Below are positions 37,341 to 47,218 of a DNA stretch of 64,000 nucleotides, piece after piece. Under the pieces are notes generated by a model. That model was not told the origin of the DNA. It did no database searches and saw only the letters and a list, made by a program, of their open reading frames with translations. The number at the start of each line of letters is the position of its first letter. Within the stretch, counting starts at the first letter, position 1. The DNA is from Hallella bergensis DSM 17361 (lineage in GTDB: Bacteria; Bacteroidota; Bacteroidia; Bacteroidales; Bacteroidaceae): contig NZ_GG704781.1 in the NCBI RefSeq assembly GCF_000160535.1, forward strand, positions 890,582-954,581, in the 5' to 3' direction. The position numbers and the translations under genes are program-made.

Positions 37341-39077
37341 TTACCAGCCCGGATTGTTCTTATGGATGAGTGCATTGACAGCAATCTCATTAGCCGGGAT
37401 GGGGAAATAGTTGTATGCATCGGAAATTTGGTAGTAGGTGTACACGTTGCTGGGGCCAAACTTCCAGTTGGTACCATTTTGTGCACGTGGTGCCAGCTCA
37501 TTCATGTTCTTCACCAATTCTCCCCATCTGATCAGGTCAAAGCGTCGCGTCATTTCGAAGCATAACTCCATGGCACGTTCGTCTTTGACAGCCTGGCGGA
37601 ACTCATCTTTGGTCATTCCGTCTTCCAACAACTCGATACCAGCACGCTTACGCACAGCGTTGATACATTCGTAGGCCTTCGCCGTGGGTCCATTGTTCAC
37701 CTCATTCTCACATTCGGCAATCATCAGGAGCACGTCAGCATAGCGCAGGATCGGGAAGTTGATAGAAGTAAAGTTCTTGCTCTTCTTATCAGCCTCGTAC
37801 TCACGACGCCACTTTCCGCACGCCAGGTCATATTCCTTGGTCTCGTTGGTTTTCTCCCGGTCGCCCTTTTTGGCCCTGGAGTCGGTGTCGCCATAAGAGA
37901 AAGACTGGTCATAATATTGACCCTTCACCTCGGCTAACTTACCCTTTTCGAAGAGACGTCCGTCCACTCCCTTGCCCTTTGCAGACTCGGTGTAGGTGAA
38001 TGGTGCGATGCTCCAGTTCATACGCTTGGTGTCTCCGTTAGCAACGTATAACTCGTAGAGTTTTGGAGTGCTCCAGAAGAAGCAGTAGCCAAATCCCGGA
38101 TCGGCCTTGCCGGTAAGTTCTGTTTTGCTCGAAAGGTCGGGTGCCTGAATGCCTATAATGTTGCCCACGCGTCCCTCCGTACGGGTATCGGTGGCGTAGT
38201 TTCCGGTGAATTCAGCCTCCCACATACTCTCGTTGGCTGTGGAGTTGTAGCGGTTGGCGCACTGATCGATGAAGAAATCCCAATAGTTGGGGGCAAGACC
38301 AAAGCCACCCTCATCTTTCACTTTGGACGCAAAGAGAGAGGCTTGCTTGAAGTACTCCTTGATTTTAGCCTCGTCCGGCGACGTCTTGTCACGATAATGC
38401 TCGCCCGCCCGGAACATATACACCCTCGCAAGAATGCCCCAAGCCGTTTCCCGAGTCACCCTGCCGGGTCTGTAAGAAATATCAGAAGCCTTAACAAGGT
38501 TGGCCGAGGATTCTTCCATTTCCTTGCAAATGAAGTCGTAGATCTCAGCTTTCGGTGTGCGTTCTTGGTCAAGCCCAACCACGGATTGGGTGGAATGTGT
38601 GCGGAAAGGCACATCGCCCCAGCACTGTACTAAGTTGAAATAATAGAATGCACGCAAGAAACGCGCCTCTGCCGTGTAGGTCTGGCGGTTGGTTTCATTC
38701 ATCTTTGACACGTTACCTATCTCTTCCAAGAAGATATTGGCACGGTTGATACCGGAATAGAGTGTGTACCAAAAGGAATATACCGACGGGTCGCTGGTGA
38801 TGGCATTGTTGCAAATTAATCCCGACTTGCTGGGTGCGCGTCCTGCGCCACCGTATGCCTCGAGGTCGTCGCCACCCACAAGATAGTAATACTCATTACC
38901 GTAAAACGACGGCTGCGTCAGTATAGCATAGACTCCCCGAAGGAAAGATTCGGTCTCTGCTTCATCGTTAAAATAATTGCCTGATGTGGTGTTTGTCGGC
39001 TCTTTGTCGAGGAAATCGCACGAGCCGAGCCCAACTGCCATAGCCATGGCCAATATAATTGATTTAATGTATTTCAT
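37341..39077 (-). CDS. SusD/RagB-family surface lipoprotein, pair 1
   Basis: The lid and glycan-binding partner of the SusC transporter that follows it in name and precedes it in the operon. The 578 residues begin with lipobox LGSC (Cys20) and the usual DFLDKEPTN. TPR-like helices carry SFWYTLYSGINRANIFLEEI and TAEARFLRAFYYFNLVQCWG, and the C-terminal part has FPILRYADVLLMIAECENE and ERAMELCFEMTRRFDLIRWG, all hallmark SusD phrases. It ends with FPIPANEIAVNALIHKNNPGW. It lies 25 bases after susC 1. Confidence 0.96.
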   Translation of the reverse strand: MKYIKSIILAMAMAVGLGSCDFLDKEPTNTTSGNYFNDEAETESFLRGVYAILTQPSFYGNEYYYLVGGDDLEAYGGAGRAPSKSGLICNNAITSDPSVYSFWYTLYSGINRANIFLEEIGNVSKMNETNRQTYTAEARFLRAFYYFNLVQCWGDVPFRTHSTQSVVGLDQERTPKAEIYDFICKEMEESSANLVKASDISYRPGRVTRETAWGILARVYMFRAGEHYRDKTSPDEAKIKEYFKQASLFASKVKDEGGFGLAPNYWDFFIDQCANRYNSTANESMWEAEFTGNYATDTRTEGRVGNIIGIQAPDLSSKTELTGKADPGFGYCFFWSTPKLYELYVANGDTKRMNWSIAPFTYTESAKGKGVDGRLFEKGKLAEVKGQYYDQSFSYGDTDSRAKKGDREKTNETKEYDLACGKWRREYEADKKSKNFTSINFPILRYADVLLMIAECENEVNNGPTAKAYECINAVRKRAGIELLEDGMTKDEFRQAVKDERAMELCFEMTRRFDLIRWGELVKNMNELAPRAQNGTNWKFGPSNVYTYYQISDAYNYFPIPANEIAVNALIHKNNPGW

Positions 39078-39102
39078 ATCTGGTTCAATTTGAATGGATG
39101 AT

Positions 39103-42100
39103 TTAGAATGAAAGATTTACGCCAAAACTGAAACTGCGGGCACGCGGATAGGCCGAGAAGTCAAGTCCGGGAGTCAAAGCGCCGTCCCGTATGGAAACCT
39201 CAGGGTCGTAGCCATAGTAGTCCGAGAATGTGAGCAGGTTTTGTCCGGCAAGATACAGACGTAGTTTGTCTATGCCCCAGCGGTTTGTCAAGCTCTTCGG
39301 CAGGGTGTAACCCAATGTCAAGGTCTTAAGTCTCAAGAATGATCCATCCTCAATAACACGCGTGGAGAACACGCGATTGGAACTTGAAGTCGTTGCCCGG
39401 GGAATGTCGCTGGTAGGATTAGCCTCCGTCCACCGGTCAGCATAGCTGGCATATTGGTTCAGTTCGCGAGCCTTGTTCCACGAGCCTTCAAACATAAGGC
39501 GGTTGGCATTGAGGATGTCGTTGCCGTAAGACCACTGGAAAAAGAAGCTCATGTCAAATCCATCGTAGGTGAAAGTGTTGGTAAATCCTCCTGTGTGGAT
39601 AGGCAGACCATTGCCGATCATGGTACGGTCTTCGTCGTTAACAACACCATCGCCGTTGATGTCACGGTACTTAGGCATACCCGGTTGGGTGTTGCTCTCA
39701 GAGGCAAAGTGCGGCACATTGGCTTTCAGCGTATACGAATTACCCGACTTGTTGAAGTCTTCGTACTTATAGGTGCCATCATAAATATAGCCAAACATAG
39801 CTCCCATAGAGTAGCCTACCTTAGCAATGTAGCTGGTTTGGGTGTTGAAGTTCTGGTCGAACTGTGCTGAACTGAGCAGAGCATTTTGGTTTTCGGCCAA
39901 GCCCATCACCTTGTTCTTATTGAAGGCAATGTTGAAATTGCTCGTCCACTCAAACTTCTTGGTCTTCACGTTCACTGTGTTAAGCGAGAACTCTACACCT
40001 TGGTTTCTAACCTTTCCAATGTTTTTCATCGCGCTGCTGAATCCCGATGACGGTACAAGGCTGGCCATGAGGAGCAGGTCGCGAGTGGATTTGCTGTACA
40101 AATCAAGCGTCATGTTGATACGCTCGTGCAGGAAGCTGAGGTCAAGACCCAAGTTCCACTGCTCCGTAGTCTCCCATTTGAGGTCTTTGTTGGGAATGGA
40201 GACAGGCACCATACCCACATTCTTGTCATCATTGTTGTATGGATATACACCGCTTGGGATTGCACCCATGGAACTGAGGTTACCCCTTGTATCTTTCAGC
40301 AGGTCGTAAATGCCGTATGTGTCATACTCGCCCACGCGGTTGTTACCCGTCAAACCCCAGCTCAAACGCAGCTTACCGTTGCTCATCACGTTGCGGAGGG
40401 GACTCCAAAACTTTTCTTCAGTGAAGCTCCATGCCAACGCTCCCGATGGGAAATAGCCGAAACGGTTCTTGCCCCTAAACTTGGAGCTTCCGTCAGCACG
40501 CATGGTGAACGTAGCATAATATTTGGATTTGTAGTTGTAGTTGAACGTACCAAAGAAGGACATCATCGACCAACTCGATGCCGCAGAATTGGTGCGGGTG
40601 GGTGTACCTTGGCTCATGCCAGCCATTCCAAGATTCTCATTGGGAATGTTGATGGTCTTGAACTGGTAGTATTCGTAGTCAGAATTCTGAAGAGAGAAAC
40701 CCAACAGCGTATTGAAATAGTGCTGTTTCTTCAGGTTTGTCTGGTAAGTCAGGGTGTTTTCGTTCAACCATGTGGCACGTTTGTAGCGTGTCACTTGTGC
40801 GTTCACCTTATCGTTGGATGTCTTTCCGCCGTAGCGTGTCTTGGAATTATTAAAGTTGTCCAAGTTCCAACGAGCGTCCGTATATCCGCCCGAAACCTTC
40901 AGTCTCAGTCCTTTCATGATTTCATATTGCAGAAATCCGTTGAACTGTATGTATGTGTTGTTTCGCTTGTTATACTCATTGTTGAGCGACATATAGGGGT
41001 TGAAGCGGTAGTCATTAGAATTATTCACATCCTCATCGGTGGCATTCTCCAACAGTGATGTCAGCGGCAGGCCCGGTTGAGTGACAGGACGATAGCCCCA
41101 CACACTGTAAAAGAGGTTGTTCATACCCGAATAAGACGCTTGCGATGGCGACGCACCCATTTGGTTGGTCTGTGAATAGTTTACATTCAGGCTCACCTTG
41201 AGCTTGTTTTTGTCAATCGTTGTGCCCAAACGCCCCTGCGTACGGTTGTAGTTGGAGTTGATCACAATACCATCTTGGTCGAAGTATGACAGCGAAGCAT
41301 TGTATCTCACGCCTTTGTCGCCACCATTAATGCTCACGCTATGGCTCTGTATGGGAGCCGTCTGGAAGATCATATCCTGCCAGTTGTACTGCTTGATGTT
41401 GCGATAATCGTCCAACGTCCATTGTTTATTCTCGTAGTTTGCAAGGTAAGTGTCGGCTGCTTTATCAGGGTACATCTCGTTCTGGAGGCTCACAAACTGA
41501 TACGCGTCCATCATCGGAATCTTGCGTGTGATAGTCTGCCAGCCTATGCTACCGTCATATTGCACCTTGGGTTTGCCAGCCTGGCCACTCTTGGTCGTGA
41601 TGATAATCACACCATTGGCACCACGTGCACCGTATATGGCCGATGCTGACGCATCTTTGAGCACGTCCACTGATGCAATGTCCGAAGGGTTGATACTGCT
41701 TGCAATGGATGGATCTTCCACGGGGAAACCATCGACCACATAAAGCGGGGAGTTGTCTTGCGTCAGGGAGTTGTTACCACGGATCACAATATTCATCTTT
41801 GATCCCGGCACACCTTCGCCCGAACTAACATTCACACCGGCAATACGTCCACCCAAAGTCTGGTCGAAAGAACTTACCGGCGTGCTGAGCAACTCTTTCA
41901 TGTCGGCCTTAGCAACCGCCCCGGTAAGGTCGCGCTTGCGCACCTCCTGGTAACCCACCACAACTACTTCGTTGAGTAGTTTGTTGTCTTCTTTCATAAC
42001 AACGGAGACATTTTCACCCGCCGTTACCTTTTTTTCTAATTCCTCAAAACCAACATACGTAAATGTTAAGGTTGCTTCTTTGGTCTTAACATCTACCGAA

Positions 42101-42270
42101 AACGAACCGTCCAAGCCTGTAATTGTTCCAGTGGTTGTATTCTTCACCGTTACAGTAACACCAATCATAGGTTCACCGGTTTCATCTTTTACAACACCTT
42201 TCACCACAGATTGGGCGAATGCGGTCACTGAAAAAATCCAAAGCATCAAAAACACGAGAACGTTCCTCAT
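39103..42270 (-). CDS. SusC/RagA-family TonB-dependent glycan transporter, pair 1
   Basis: Imports oligosaccharides across the outer membrane with TonB energy. Starting at ATG 42270 gives 1055 residues with a clean signal (MRNVLVFLMLWIFSVTAFA). An upstream in-frame ATG (42300) would put ten polar residues before it. A carboxypeptidase-regulatory-like domain follows (VKGVVKDETGEPMIGVTVTV), then the TonB-box region (NEVVVVGYQEVRKRDLTGA), the plug (SDIASVDVLKDASASAIYGA) and a 22-strand barrel ending in Phe. Its upstream region carries a -7 box and two candidate regulator sites. It heads the operon of susC, susD, binding protein, PL8, 277-residue protein and beta-helix protein. Confidence 0.96.
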   Translation of the reverse strand: MRNVLVFLMLWIFSVTAFAQSVVKGVVKDETGEPMIGVTVTVKNTTTGTITGLDGSFSVDVKTKEATLTFTYVGFEELEKKVTAGENVSVVMKEDNKLLNEVVVVGYQEVRKRDLTGAVAKADMKELLSTPVSSFDQTLGGRIAGVNVSSGEGVPGSKMNIVIRGNNSLTQDNSPLYVVDGFPVEDPSIASSINPSDIASVDVLKDASASAIYGARGANGVIIITTKSGQAGKPKVQYDGSIGWQTITRKIPMMDAYQFVSLQNEMYPDKAADTYLANYENKQWTLDDYRNIKQYNWQDMIFQTAPIQSHSVSINGGDKGVRYNASLSYFDQDGIVINSNYNRTQGRLGTTIDKNKLKVSLNVNYSQTNQMGASPSQASYSGMNNLFYSVWGYRPVTQPGLPLTSLLENATDEDVNNSNDYRFNPYMSLNNEYNKRNNTYIQFNGFLQYEIMKGLRLKVSGGYTDARWNLDNFNNSKTRYGGKTSNDKVNAQVTRYKRATWLNENTLTYQTNLKKQHYFNTLLGFSLQNSDYEYYQFKTINIPNENLGMAGMSQGTPTRTNSAASSWSMMSFFGTFNYNYKSKYYATFTMRADGSSKFRGKNRFGYFPSGALAWSFTEEKFWSPLRNVMSNGKLRLSWGLTGNNRVGEYDTYGIYDLLKDTRGNLSSMGAIPSGVYPYNNDDKNVGMVPVSIPNKDLKWETTEQWNLGLDLSFLHERINMTLDLYSKSTRDLLLMASLVPSSGFSSAMKNIGKVRNQGVEFSLNTVNVKTKKFEWTSNFNIAFNKNKVMGLAENQNALLSSAQFDQNFNTQTSYIAKVGYSMGAMFGYIYDGTYKYEDFNKSGNSYTLKANVPHFASESNTQPGMPKYRDINGDGVVNDEDRTMIGNGLPIHTGGFTNTFTYDGFDMSFFFQWSYGNDILNANRLMFEGSWNKARELNQYASYADRWTEANPTSDIPRATTSSSNRVFSTRVIEDGSFLRLKTLTLGYTLPKSLTNRWGIDKLRLYLAGQNLLTFSDYYGYDPEVSIRDGALTPGLDFSAYPRARSFSFGVNLSF

Positions 42271-42361
42271 GTTTAATATTCCAAGATTTGATTTACACAT
42301 ATTTATTAGGATTAAATTTTCTTTTAGGTTGCTGCAATTACAGCAATGATAGGTTGTTAAT

Positions 42362-42370
42362 GCAAAAGTA
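42362..42370 (-). promoter_or_regulatory. Promoter -7 element of susC 1
   Basis: TACTTTTGC on the minus strand, identical to the one before the sulfatase gene. No TTTG at -33, which fits dependence on an activator. Confidence 0.55.
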
Positions 42371-42393
42371 ACTTAAAGTTTTAGGAAAAATGG

Positions 42394-42427
42394 ACTAAAT
42401 TGTACGAATTGATGCCATTTTTGTACA
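42394..42427 (-). promoter_or_regulatory. Candidate operator upstream of susC 1 (two sites)
   Basis: The plus strand reads ccatttttgtaca at 42415-42427, a match to CCAYYTTTGTMCA, 44 bases upstream of the -7 box. A weaker site sharing ttgtac lies at 42394-42406, 21 bases closer. The same motif precedes susC 2 and the sulfatase. I propose it as a binding site for the hybrid two-component regulator. Confidence 0.5.
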
Positions 42428-42481
42428 AAGACCATTACTTAAAACAAGCAACTTCAAAACATTGCACGTCATTGATTACAG

Positions 42482-43708
42482 TTATAGCATACCGTTTCTG
42501 ACGGCATCCATCACATTAGCCGGCGGACGTTGGTTTTGATATTCCTTCTTCATAAAGTCCATGTAAGGAGCCACATGCCTGAAGTATTTCAGATAGCCTT
42601 TGCACAGATAATTAAGGCCGGCATTCCCATAACGGTCGTTGATAAACCGATTCTTGGGGCACTCGCCGTGACATGCAAATTCAAACTCACACTCCTTGCA
42701 CTGTCGGGGGAGTGATTGGTGTTTCAGCATACTGAACCGCGACTGCTGCTCTCCATAAAGCATTTCTATGATAGATTGTTGATAGATATTGCCGAGCTTG
42801 TATTCGGGGAAAACAAAATGGTCGCATGAATATATGTCACCGTTAAATTCCATCACACCGGCATGCCCACACTCCTTTGCCAAAATACACACCCCCGGCG
42901 CAACTCCAACCCAGTTGGCCAATGTGGCATCGAAAAGTTGTACGTAGGTTTTTCCCACATCGTGCCTTACCCATTCGTCAAATATGCTACAAAGAAACGT
43001 CCCCCATTGCTCGGCTGTGACCGAGAAATCGGCAAGAGGAGCATCGGCACCGTCTTTCATATGAGCCAAATGCCTGCCGTCGGCATGCTCGACCAACCTC
43101 TCAACAATCGGGGCAAATTGCAAATAAGTACATCCGTTTTCTTTGAAGAAGTTGTAAAATTCCAGAGGGTAGTCAGCATTGAAATCATTCACAACGGCCA
43201 TAGCGTTCCATTCCACGCCATGTTTCTTCAGCAGTCGGATGCCCTGCATCACTTTCGTCCACGTGGGCTTTCCCGTCCGCGTGCTTCTATATTCGTCGTG
43301 AAACTCCTGGGGTCCGTCAATCGAAATGCCCACGAGCCATCGGTTTTCTTTCAGAAACTCGCACCACTCGTCGGTCAGCAAGGTGCCATTGGTCTGTATC
43401 ACATTGTCGATCTGCCGGCCGTTGGCATAACGCTTTTGAAATTCAATAGCCTTCCGGTAGAAAGAAACTGGCCGCATCATGGTCTCTCCGCCGTGCCACG
43501 TGAAGAGCACTTGATTCATGGTTTGCGACTCGATGTATTCCTTCGTGAATCGTTCTAACAGTTCCTCCGACATGACATGACGCGGAACCTGAGCATAAAG
43601 CATTGATTTTTCCAAATAGTAACAATAGTCACACGCCATGTTGCAATGTGCACCAACTGGCTTCAACATGATATACAAAGGACGTGAAAATGGTGCTATT
43701 GTACTCAT
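42482..43708 (-). CDS. Anaerobic sulfatase-maturating enzyme (radical SAM, SPASM)
   Basis: Oxidises the active-site Cys or Ser of sulfatases to formylglycine under anaerobic conditions, in the cytoplasm before export. The 408 residues have the radical-SAM cluster motif CNMACDYC (Cys22, 26, 29) right after PVGAHCN, then FTWHGGETMMRP, QTNGTLL and VGISIDGPQEFHD. Two SPASM-type cysteine clusters follow (CILAKECGHAG...CDHFVFPEYKLGN and CKECEFEFACHGECPKNRF). It lies between the two susCD operons, and a serine-type sulfatase is encoded 9 kb away on the same strand. A -7-like TATATTTG lies at 43792-43799. Confidence 0.94.
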   Translation of the reverse strand: MSTIAPFSRPLYIMLKPVGAHCNMACDYCYYLEKSMLYAQVPRHVMSEELLERFTKEYIESQTMNQVLFTWHGGETMMRPVSFYRKAIEFQKRYANGRQIDNVIQTNGTLLTDEWCEFLKENRWLVGISIDGPQEFHDEYRSTRTGKPTWTKVMQGIRLLKKHGVEWNAMAVVNDFNADYPLEFYNFFKENGCTYLQFAPIVERLVEHADGRHLAHMKDGADAPLADFSVTAEQWGTFLCSIFDEWVRHDVGKTYVQLFDATLANWVGVAPGVCILAKECGHAGVMEFNGDIYSCDHFVFPEYKLGNIYQQSIIEMLYGEQQSRFSMLKHQSLPRQCKECEFEFACHGECPKNRFINDRYGNAGLNYLCKGYLKYFRHVAPYMDFMKKEYQNQRPPANVMDAVRNGML

Positions 43709-43791
43709 TGGATCTATGATTTAAAATAATGATTCAATATGAGGAAATTAACGTGCAAGGATTTGAAACTCACTTATCTTCTATCGTGGTA

Positions 43792-43799
43792 CAAATATA
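43792..43799 (-). promoter_or_regulatory. Possible promoter -7 element of the sulfatase-maturase gene
   Basis: TATATTTG on the minus strand, 83 bases before the ATG. It lies between a hairpin after the GH88 gene and the maturase gene, so the maturase may be its own transcription unit. Confidence 0.45.
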
Positions 43800-43855
43800 T
43801 GAAAAATATCTTTAAATCCGATACTTTTGGCTTCCATTATTTTTGTTGTTTTCCC

Positions 43856-43891
43856 TTCTGCAAGGTATGAACTGGTTCATACCTTGCAGAA
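43856..43891 (-). terminator. Perfect 16-bp stem-loop after the GH88 gene
   Basis: ttctgcaaggtatgaa (43856-43871) and its exact complement (43876-43891) flank a 4-base loop, 14 bases after the GH88 stop. No T-run follows on the minus strand. It probably marks the end of the second susCD operon. Confidence 0.6.
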
Positions 43892-43905
43892 AGATGGAGT
43901 ATGTC

Positions 43906-45162
43906 CTAATGTCCGCACTTCTTTCCACAGTTCAACATTTTCTGGAAATAGAGTTCCAGATTTGCCTTTCTCACCAAAGCCTCCAAATAATAATAATCGG
44001 CATAATTGAGGGGCTTGTCTATCTCGTTGTTGTGAGGTATGCTTCCTACAGAGTGCATCAAAATGAAGTTGCCATTCTCACCCTGCTTTGCCGTATATGC
44101 GGGAGAGGCGAGGCTGGTCATGATTTTATCAGCATAAGCTTTGTACTCGTTTGAGTTCTGAAGATCGTAAGTACACAACTCGTAGAGGGCTGAGGCGATA
44201 CACGAAGCAGACGACACATCACGCGGCTCATTAGGAATCTTCGGGGTGCTCATATCCCAATAGGGTATGGCGTCGGCAGGCATGGCAGGATGATTCTTCA
44301 TCATCTTGAAAGTCTTGATGGCCTGATCCAAATAGCGCTGGTCACGCGTGTATCGAAAGCACATGGTATAACCATAGATAGCCCATGCCTGACCACGACT
44401 CCAAATCGACTCGTGGGCATAACCCTGTGCTGTATGACGATGACGCACATGTCCGTCTTTCAAACTGTAGTCCACCACGTGGTAGCAACTGCCATCGGGA
44501 CGAAACTGTTCTTTCAGCGTGCGGTCGGCATGACTTACGGCCACCTTATAATATAAGGAGTCGCGGGTAAGCTCAGTAGCCTTGAAAAGCAATTCAAGGT
44601 TCATCATATTGTCAATGATAACCGGGCACTCCCATCCTCGCTGCGACTGCCACCCTCTGTCCACATTCCACGACTGGATAATACCCACCGTTGGACGGAA
44701 CCTCGTGGCGAGCGACTTGGCAGCTTCTATCATGGCTTCCCTGCCCTCGGTGTAGCCCTCGGGATAAAGCCTCATCTGGTTGCCGTAGCTGCAGTCGATG
44801 ATAAAACCAATGTCGTGGTGCCAGGTCAAGGTCTTGGCCTGCTCAATAGACTTGGTGAAAACTGTCGCCTTCTTAGCCCAAAAATCGTCGCCGGTAAGTT
44901 CATACATATACCACAGGCTGCCGGGAAAGAACCCACTGCGCCAGTCCTCATAATCGCAATAAAACACCTTGTTATCCTTGGTAAGGGTAACGGGGTTCAG
45001 GAGTTTGCCACTACGCTCAATGACGTTCAGCTCATTTTTAAGCTGTACGCTGGCATTTTCAATCGCCTTCTTGGTTTCCAACAGGTGGCCGTCGCACGCA
45101 GGCTGAGCCATAACAGCTGTCATGGAAGACAGGAAAAATAGTGTCAGAATCTTTTTCTTCAT
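43906..45162 (-). CDS. GH88 unsaturated glucuronyl hydrolase
   Basis: Releases the unsaturated uronic acid from the disaccharides made by polysaccharide lyases, by hydration of the double bond. ATG 45162 gives a clean signal (MKKKILTLFFLSSMTAVMA); a second ATG lies two codons upstream at 45168. Numbered from the latter, the two catalytic aspartates are Asp75 in CDYEDWRSGFFPGS and Asp186 in CPVIIDNMMNLELL, in an (alpha/alpha)6 barrel. The active-site phrase HESIWSRGQAWAIYGY is also present. It is the fourth gene of the second susCD operon, after the heparinase-fold lyase, and would act in the periplasm on products of this locus. Confidence 0.94.
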   Translation of the reverse strand: MKKKILTLFFLSSMTAVMAQPACDGHLLETKKAIENASVQLKNELNVIERSGKLLNPVTLTKDNKVFYCDYEDWRSGFFPGSLWYMYELTGDDFWAKKATVFTKSIEQAKTLTWHHDIGFIIDCSYGNQMRLYPEGYTEGREAMIEAAKSLATRFRPTVGIIQSWNVDRGWQSQRGWECPVIIDNMMNLELLFKATELTRDSLYYKVAVSHADRTLKEQFRPDGSCYHVVDYSLKDGHVRHRHTAQGYAHESIWSRGQAWAIYGYTMCFRYTRDQRYLDQAIKTFKMMKNHPAMPADAIPYWDMSTPKIPNEPRDVSSASCIASALYELCTYDLQNSNEYKAYADKIMTSLASPAYTAKQGENGNFILMHSVGSIPHNNEIDKPLNYADYYYLEALVRKANLELYFQKMLNCGKKCGH

Positions 45163-45238
45163 ATTCATAATCTTAAAATTGCTATGTTGATAATATGGAT
45201 AAATTCATGAAATATCATATAACCGTTGCGTGTACCGA

Positions 45239-47167
45239 TTACTTCACAGCCTTGATGTCGTATTGGTATCGTCCACTCTTAACGGTGTTCTTAGCTGTGA
45301 GTGTGATGCGGTAAATCTTCTTGCCCCACACTTTCGAGAGCCGCACATCCGTCTGCTCGATCTCCTCAATGGAGGGTTCGAAGAGCCCGGCATCATAGTT
45401 GAGTTGTGCTTTCACACCCTTGACATCAATTTTCACCAGTCCCTTGGCAGAAATATCTACGTCGCCCCAAGTCAAGAAGTTCACCTTGTTGGGTGCCTTG
45501 GCTGCCTTCAGCACAAAGTCATCAGTTACCGTGAGCTTGTTTTTCCCAAGCCGGTAGGCTCTCACCCATTTCTCCACTTCGGCCTCGGCCGGATATGCCG
45601 TAGCGATATTGGCAGAGAAAGTTTGCTTCCTGCGGTCTGCCCTCGCGTCAGACGACTTGTATTGAGAACCAAAACGCTGGGGCACACCATTGATCATGGG
45701 CAGGTTGTGGTAGTCGCTCTGCATCGTCCAGATGGTGTAACGTTCGCTGCTGAATGTTTTGCGCGTATAGGTGCCCACACCAGCATCTATCATAACGGGT
45801 ATGTTGTTGAACGCGAGAATAAAGGTTCCCACGTCGTTGTGGTTGTGGCTCTCGTTGTTGAAACCGCCCTTGGTCGCAAAGAAAGCATCGCCTTGGCGCA
45901 TATAGCAAAATTCGGTTTCGGGATACCAAACGAAAGTCGGCGGTGTGAATGGCGGTTGTTCCTGTGTGAGTTGCGACCGGGTACGCAGGTCTTCGAGCCT
46001 TAAATAGAGGTCCATCCAGTTGGTGGGAATTCGGGAAGGATGTTTCTTCTCACGCATCACCGCCATGGATTTCATGGGCTGAGAATTTACGGCCGCTCCA
46101 TAACGATAAATCAGTGCGGTGTTTACCTCGCCTGCACGGGCGGAAGCATCGGCGAAATTGACCACCCACTCATCGCCGATATACGAATTTGCGATATACT
46201 CGCCCATGGCCTTGACTTGCGGATGATGAAAGAGGTTGACCTTCCCACCCGTTATCATTGACAGAGCCGAGAGATAGTCGTAGAGCTTTCCTGCGGCATG
46301 CCCCCAGTAGGACGGTCCCTCCTCGCAGGCTCCGTCACTCTTGACAAAGTTTAGGAACTGGTCTACCGACTGCATCGACTTGCATACAGCCCGTGTCAGC
46401 GTGTCGCGATTGTTCTCCAAAAGCATGAAGCAGAACAAGGCATTGGCATTGCACCAGGGATTCCAGTTGTTAATCATCATGCCCGGCTTATAGTTGGTGG
46501 CCATCCACCAAAAGTCGGTGCGTTGCAAATAAGGGTCGAGCTCTCTTACCTGAAGTTCGTGGCGCAACCGCTTGGCAATGATAGGGTCGATGGCATCGAA
46601 TCGGTCTTTAAGAAAATAATAGGTCCACGAGAGCATTTGCGCCATACCACCTTGATGCAGCTCCAAAATGTGCTCTCGGTGGTCGGGAAGGGCTCTTTTG
46701 GTCTTCTGATAAGCCATGAGATGAGCCGACTCCGCCCAGGAAGACATTTCGCTAAAAAAGAATATGCCATTCATCAGGTCGTTAACAAAACGCCCCTTGC
46801 CCTCTGCCAACTCGGCAACCAGCATGGAGCTGAATGCCTGCACATTCTTGTTGTTAGGCACCTGCATGATATCACGGCTGCCCGACTTCTCGTATTCCAA
46901 ATAGTCTGTAGCACGAACCACACGCCAATGGTAATCCAAATAGCCTTCGCCCGTCTTGATAATGGCATCTTTGTATTCTCCAAAAAACTTGTCCCACCCT
47001 GCCCTGTCGGTATAGGAAGGATAAGGAATCCACTTTTGATCCATCACCAAAGATTGGCGCACTTCGTTCTCTGTGGCGGCCTTCTGCAAGAGATTGCGCG
47101 CCTCATAGGCCTGCAAGGGTATGAGGGTCGCAAGGAGCAGACCGATTGTAACAAGATGTCTTTTCAT
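45239..47167 (-). CDS. Heparinase II/III-family polysaccharide lyase
   Basis: 642 residues with a signal peptide (MKRHLVTIGLLLATLIPLQA). An N-terminal (alpha/alpha) toroid carries NNWNPWCNANALFCFML and SDGACEEGPSYWGHAAGKLY (about 230-320). The C-terminal heparinase II/III beta-sheet domain has GGFNNESHNHNDVGTFIL with the metal/catalytic histidines, and IDAGVGTYTRKTF. These are the marks of the family that includes PL12, PL15, PL21 and PL33. I cannot assign the CAZy family safely. Given the PL8 neighbour and GH88, a chondroitin/hyaluronan lyase of the PL33 type is more likely than a heparin lyase. The start is the second in-frame ATG; the first (47191) adds eight polar residues before the signal. 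Confidence 0.88.
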   Translation of the reverse strand: MKRHLVTIGLLLATLIPLQAYEARNLLQKAATENEVRQSLVMDQKWIPYPSYTDRAGWDKFFGEYKDAIIKTGEGYLDYHWRVVRATDYLEYEKSGSRDIMQVPNNKNVQAFSSMLVAELAEGKGRFVNDLMNGIFFFSEMSSWAESAHLMAYQKTKRALPDHREHILELHQGGMAQMLSWTYYFLKDRFDAIDPIIAKRLRHELQVRELDPYLQRTDFWWMATNYKPGMMINNWNPWCNANALFCFMLLENNRDTLTRAVCKSMQSVDQFLNFVKSDGACEEGPSYWGHAAGKLYDYLSALSMITGGKVNLFHHPQVKAMGEYIANSYIGDEWVVNFADASARAGEVNTALIYRYGAAVNSQPMKSMAVMREKKHPSRIPTNWMDLYLRLEDLRTRSQLTQEQPPFTPPTFVWYPETEFCYMRQGDAFFATKGGFNNESHNHNDVGTFILAFNNIPVMIDAGVGTYTRKTFSSERYTIWTMQSDYHNLPMINGVPQRFGSQYKSSDARADRRKQTFSANIATAYPAEAEVEKWVRAYRLGKNKLTVTDDFVLKAAKAPNKVNFLTWGDVDISAKGLVKIDVKGVKAQLNYDAGLFEPSIEEIEQTDVRLSKVWGKKIYRITLTAKNTVKSGRYQYDIKAVK

Positions 47168-47218
47168 TGTTTTAGCGTTTTTATGTCCCATTTCATATCA
47201 ATAAGTCTCTCTGTCGGC

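Noticed and set aside
42482..43708. Bacteriocin or RiPP maturase, since SPASM radical-SAM enzymes also modify peptides.
   Set aside because: The sequence has the sulfatase-maturase layout and no precursor-peptide gene is nearby, while a serine-type sulfatase is.
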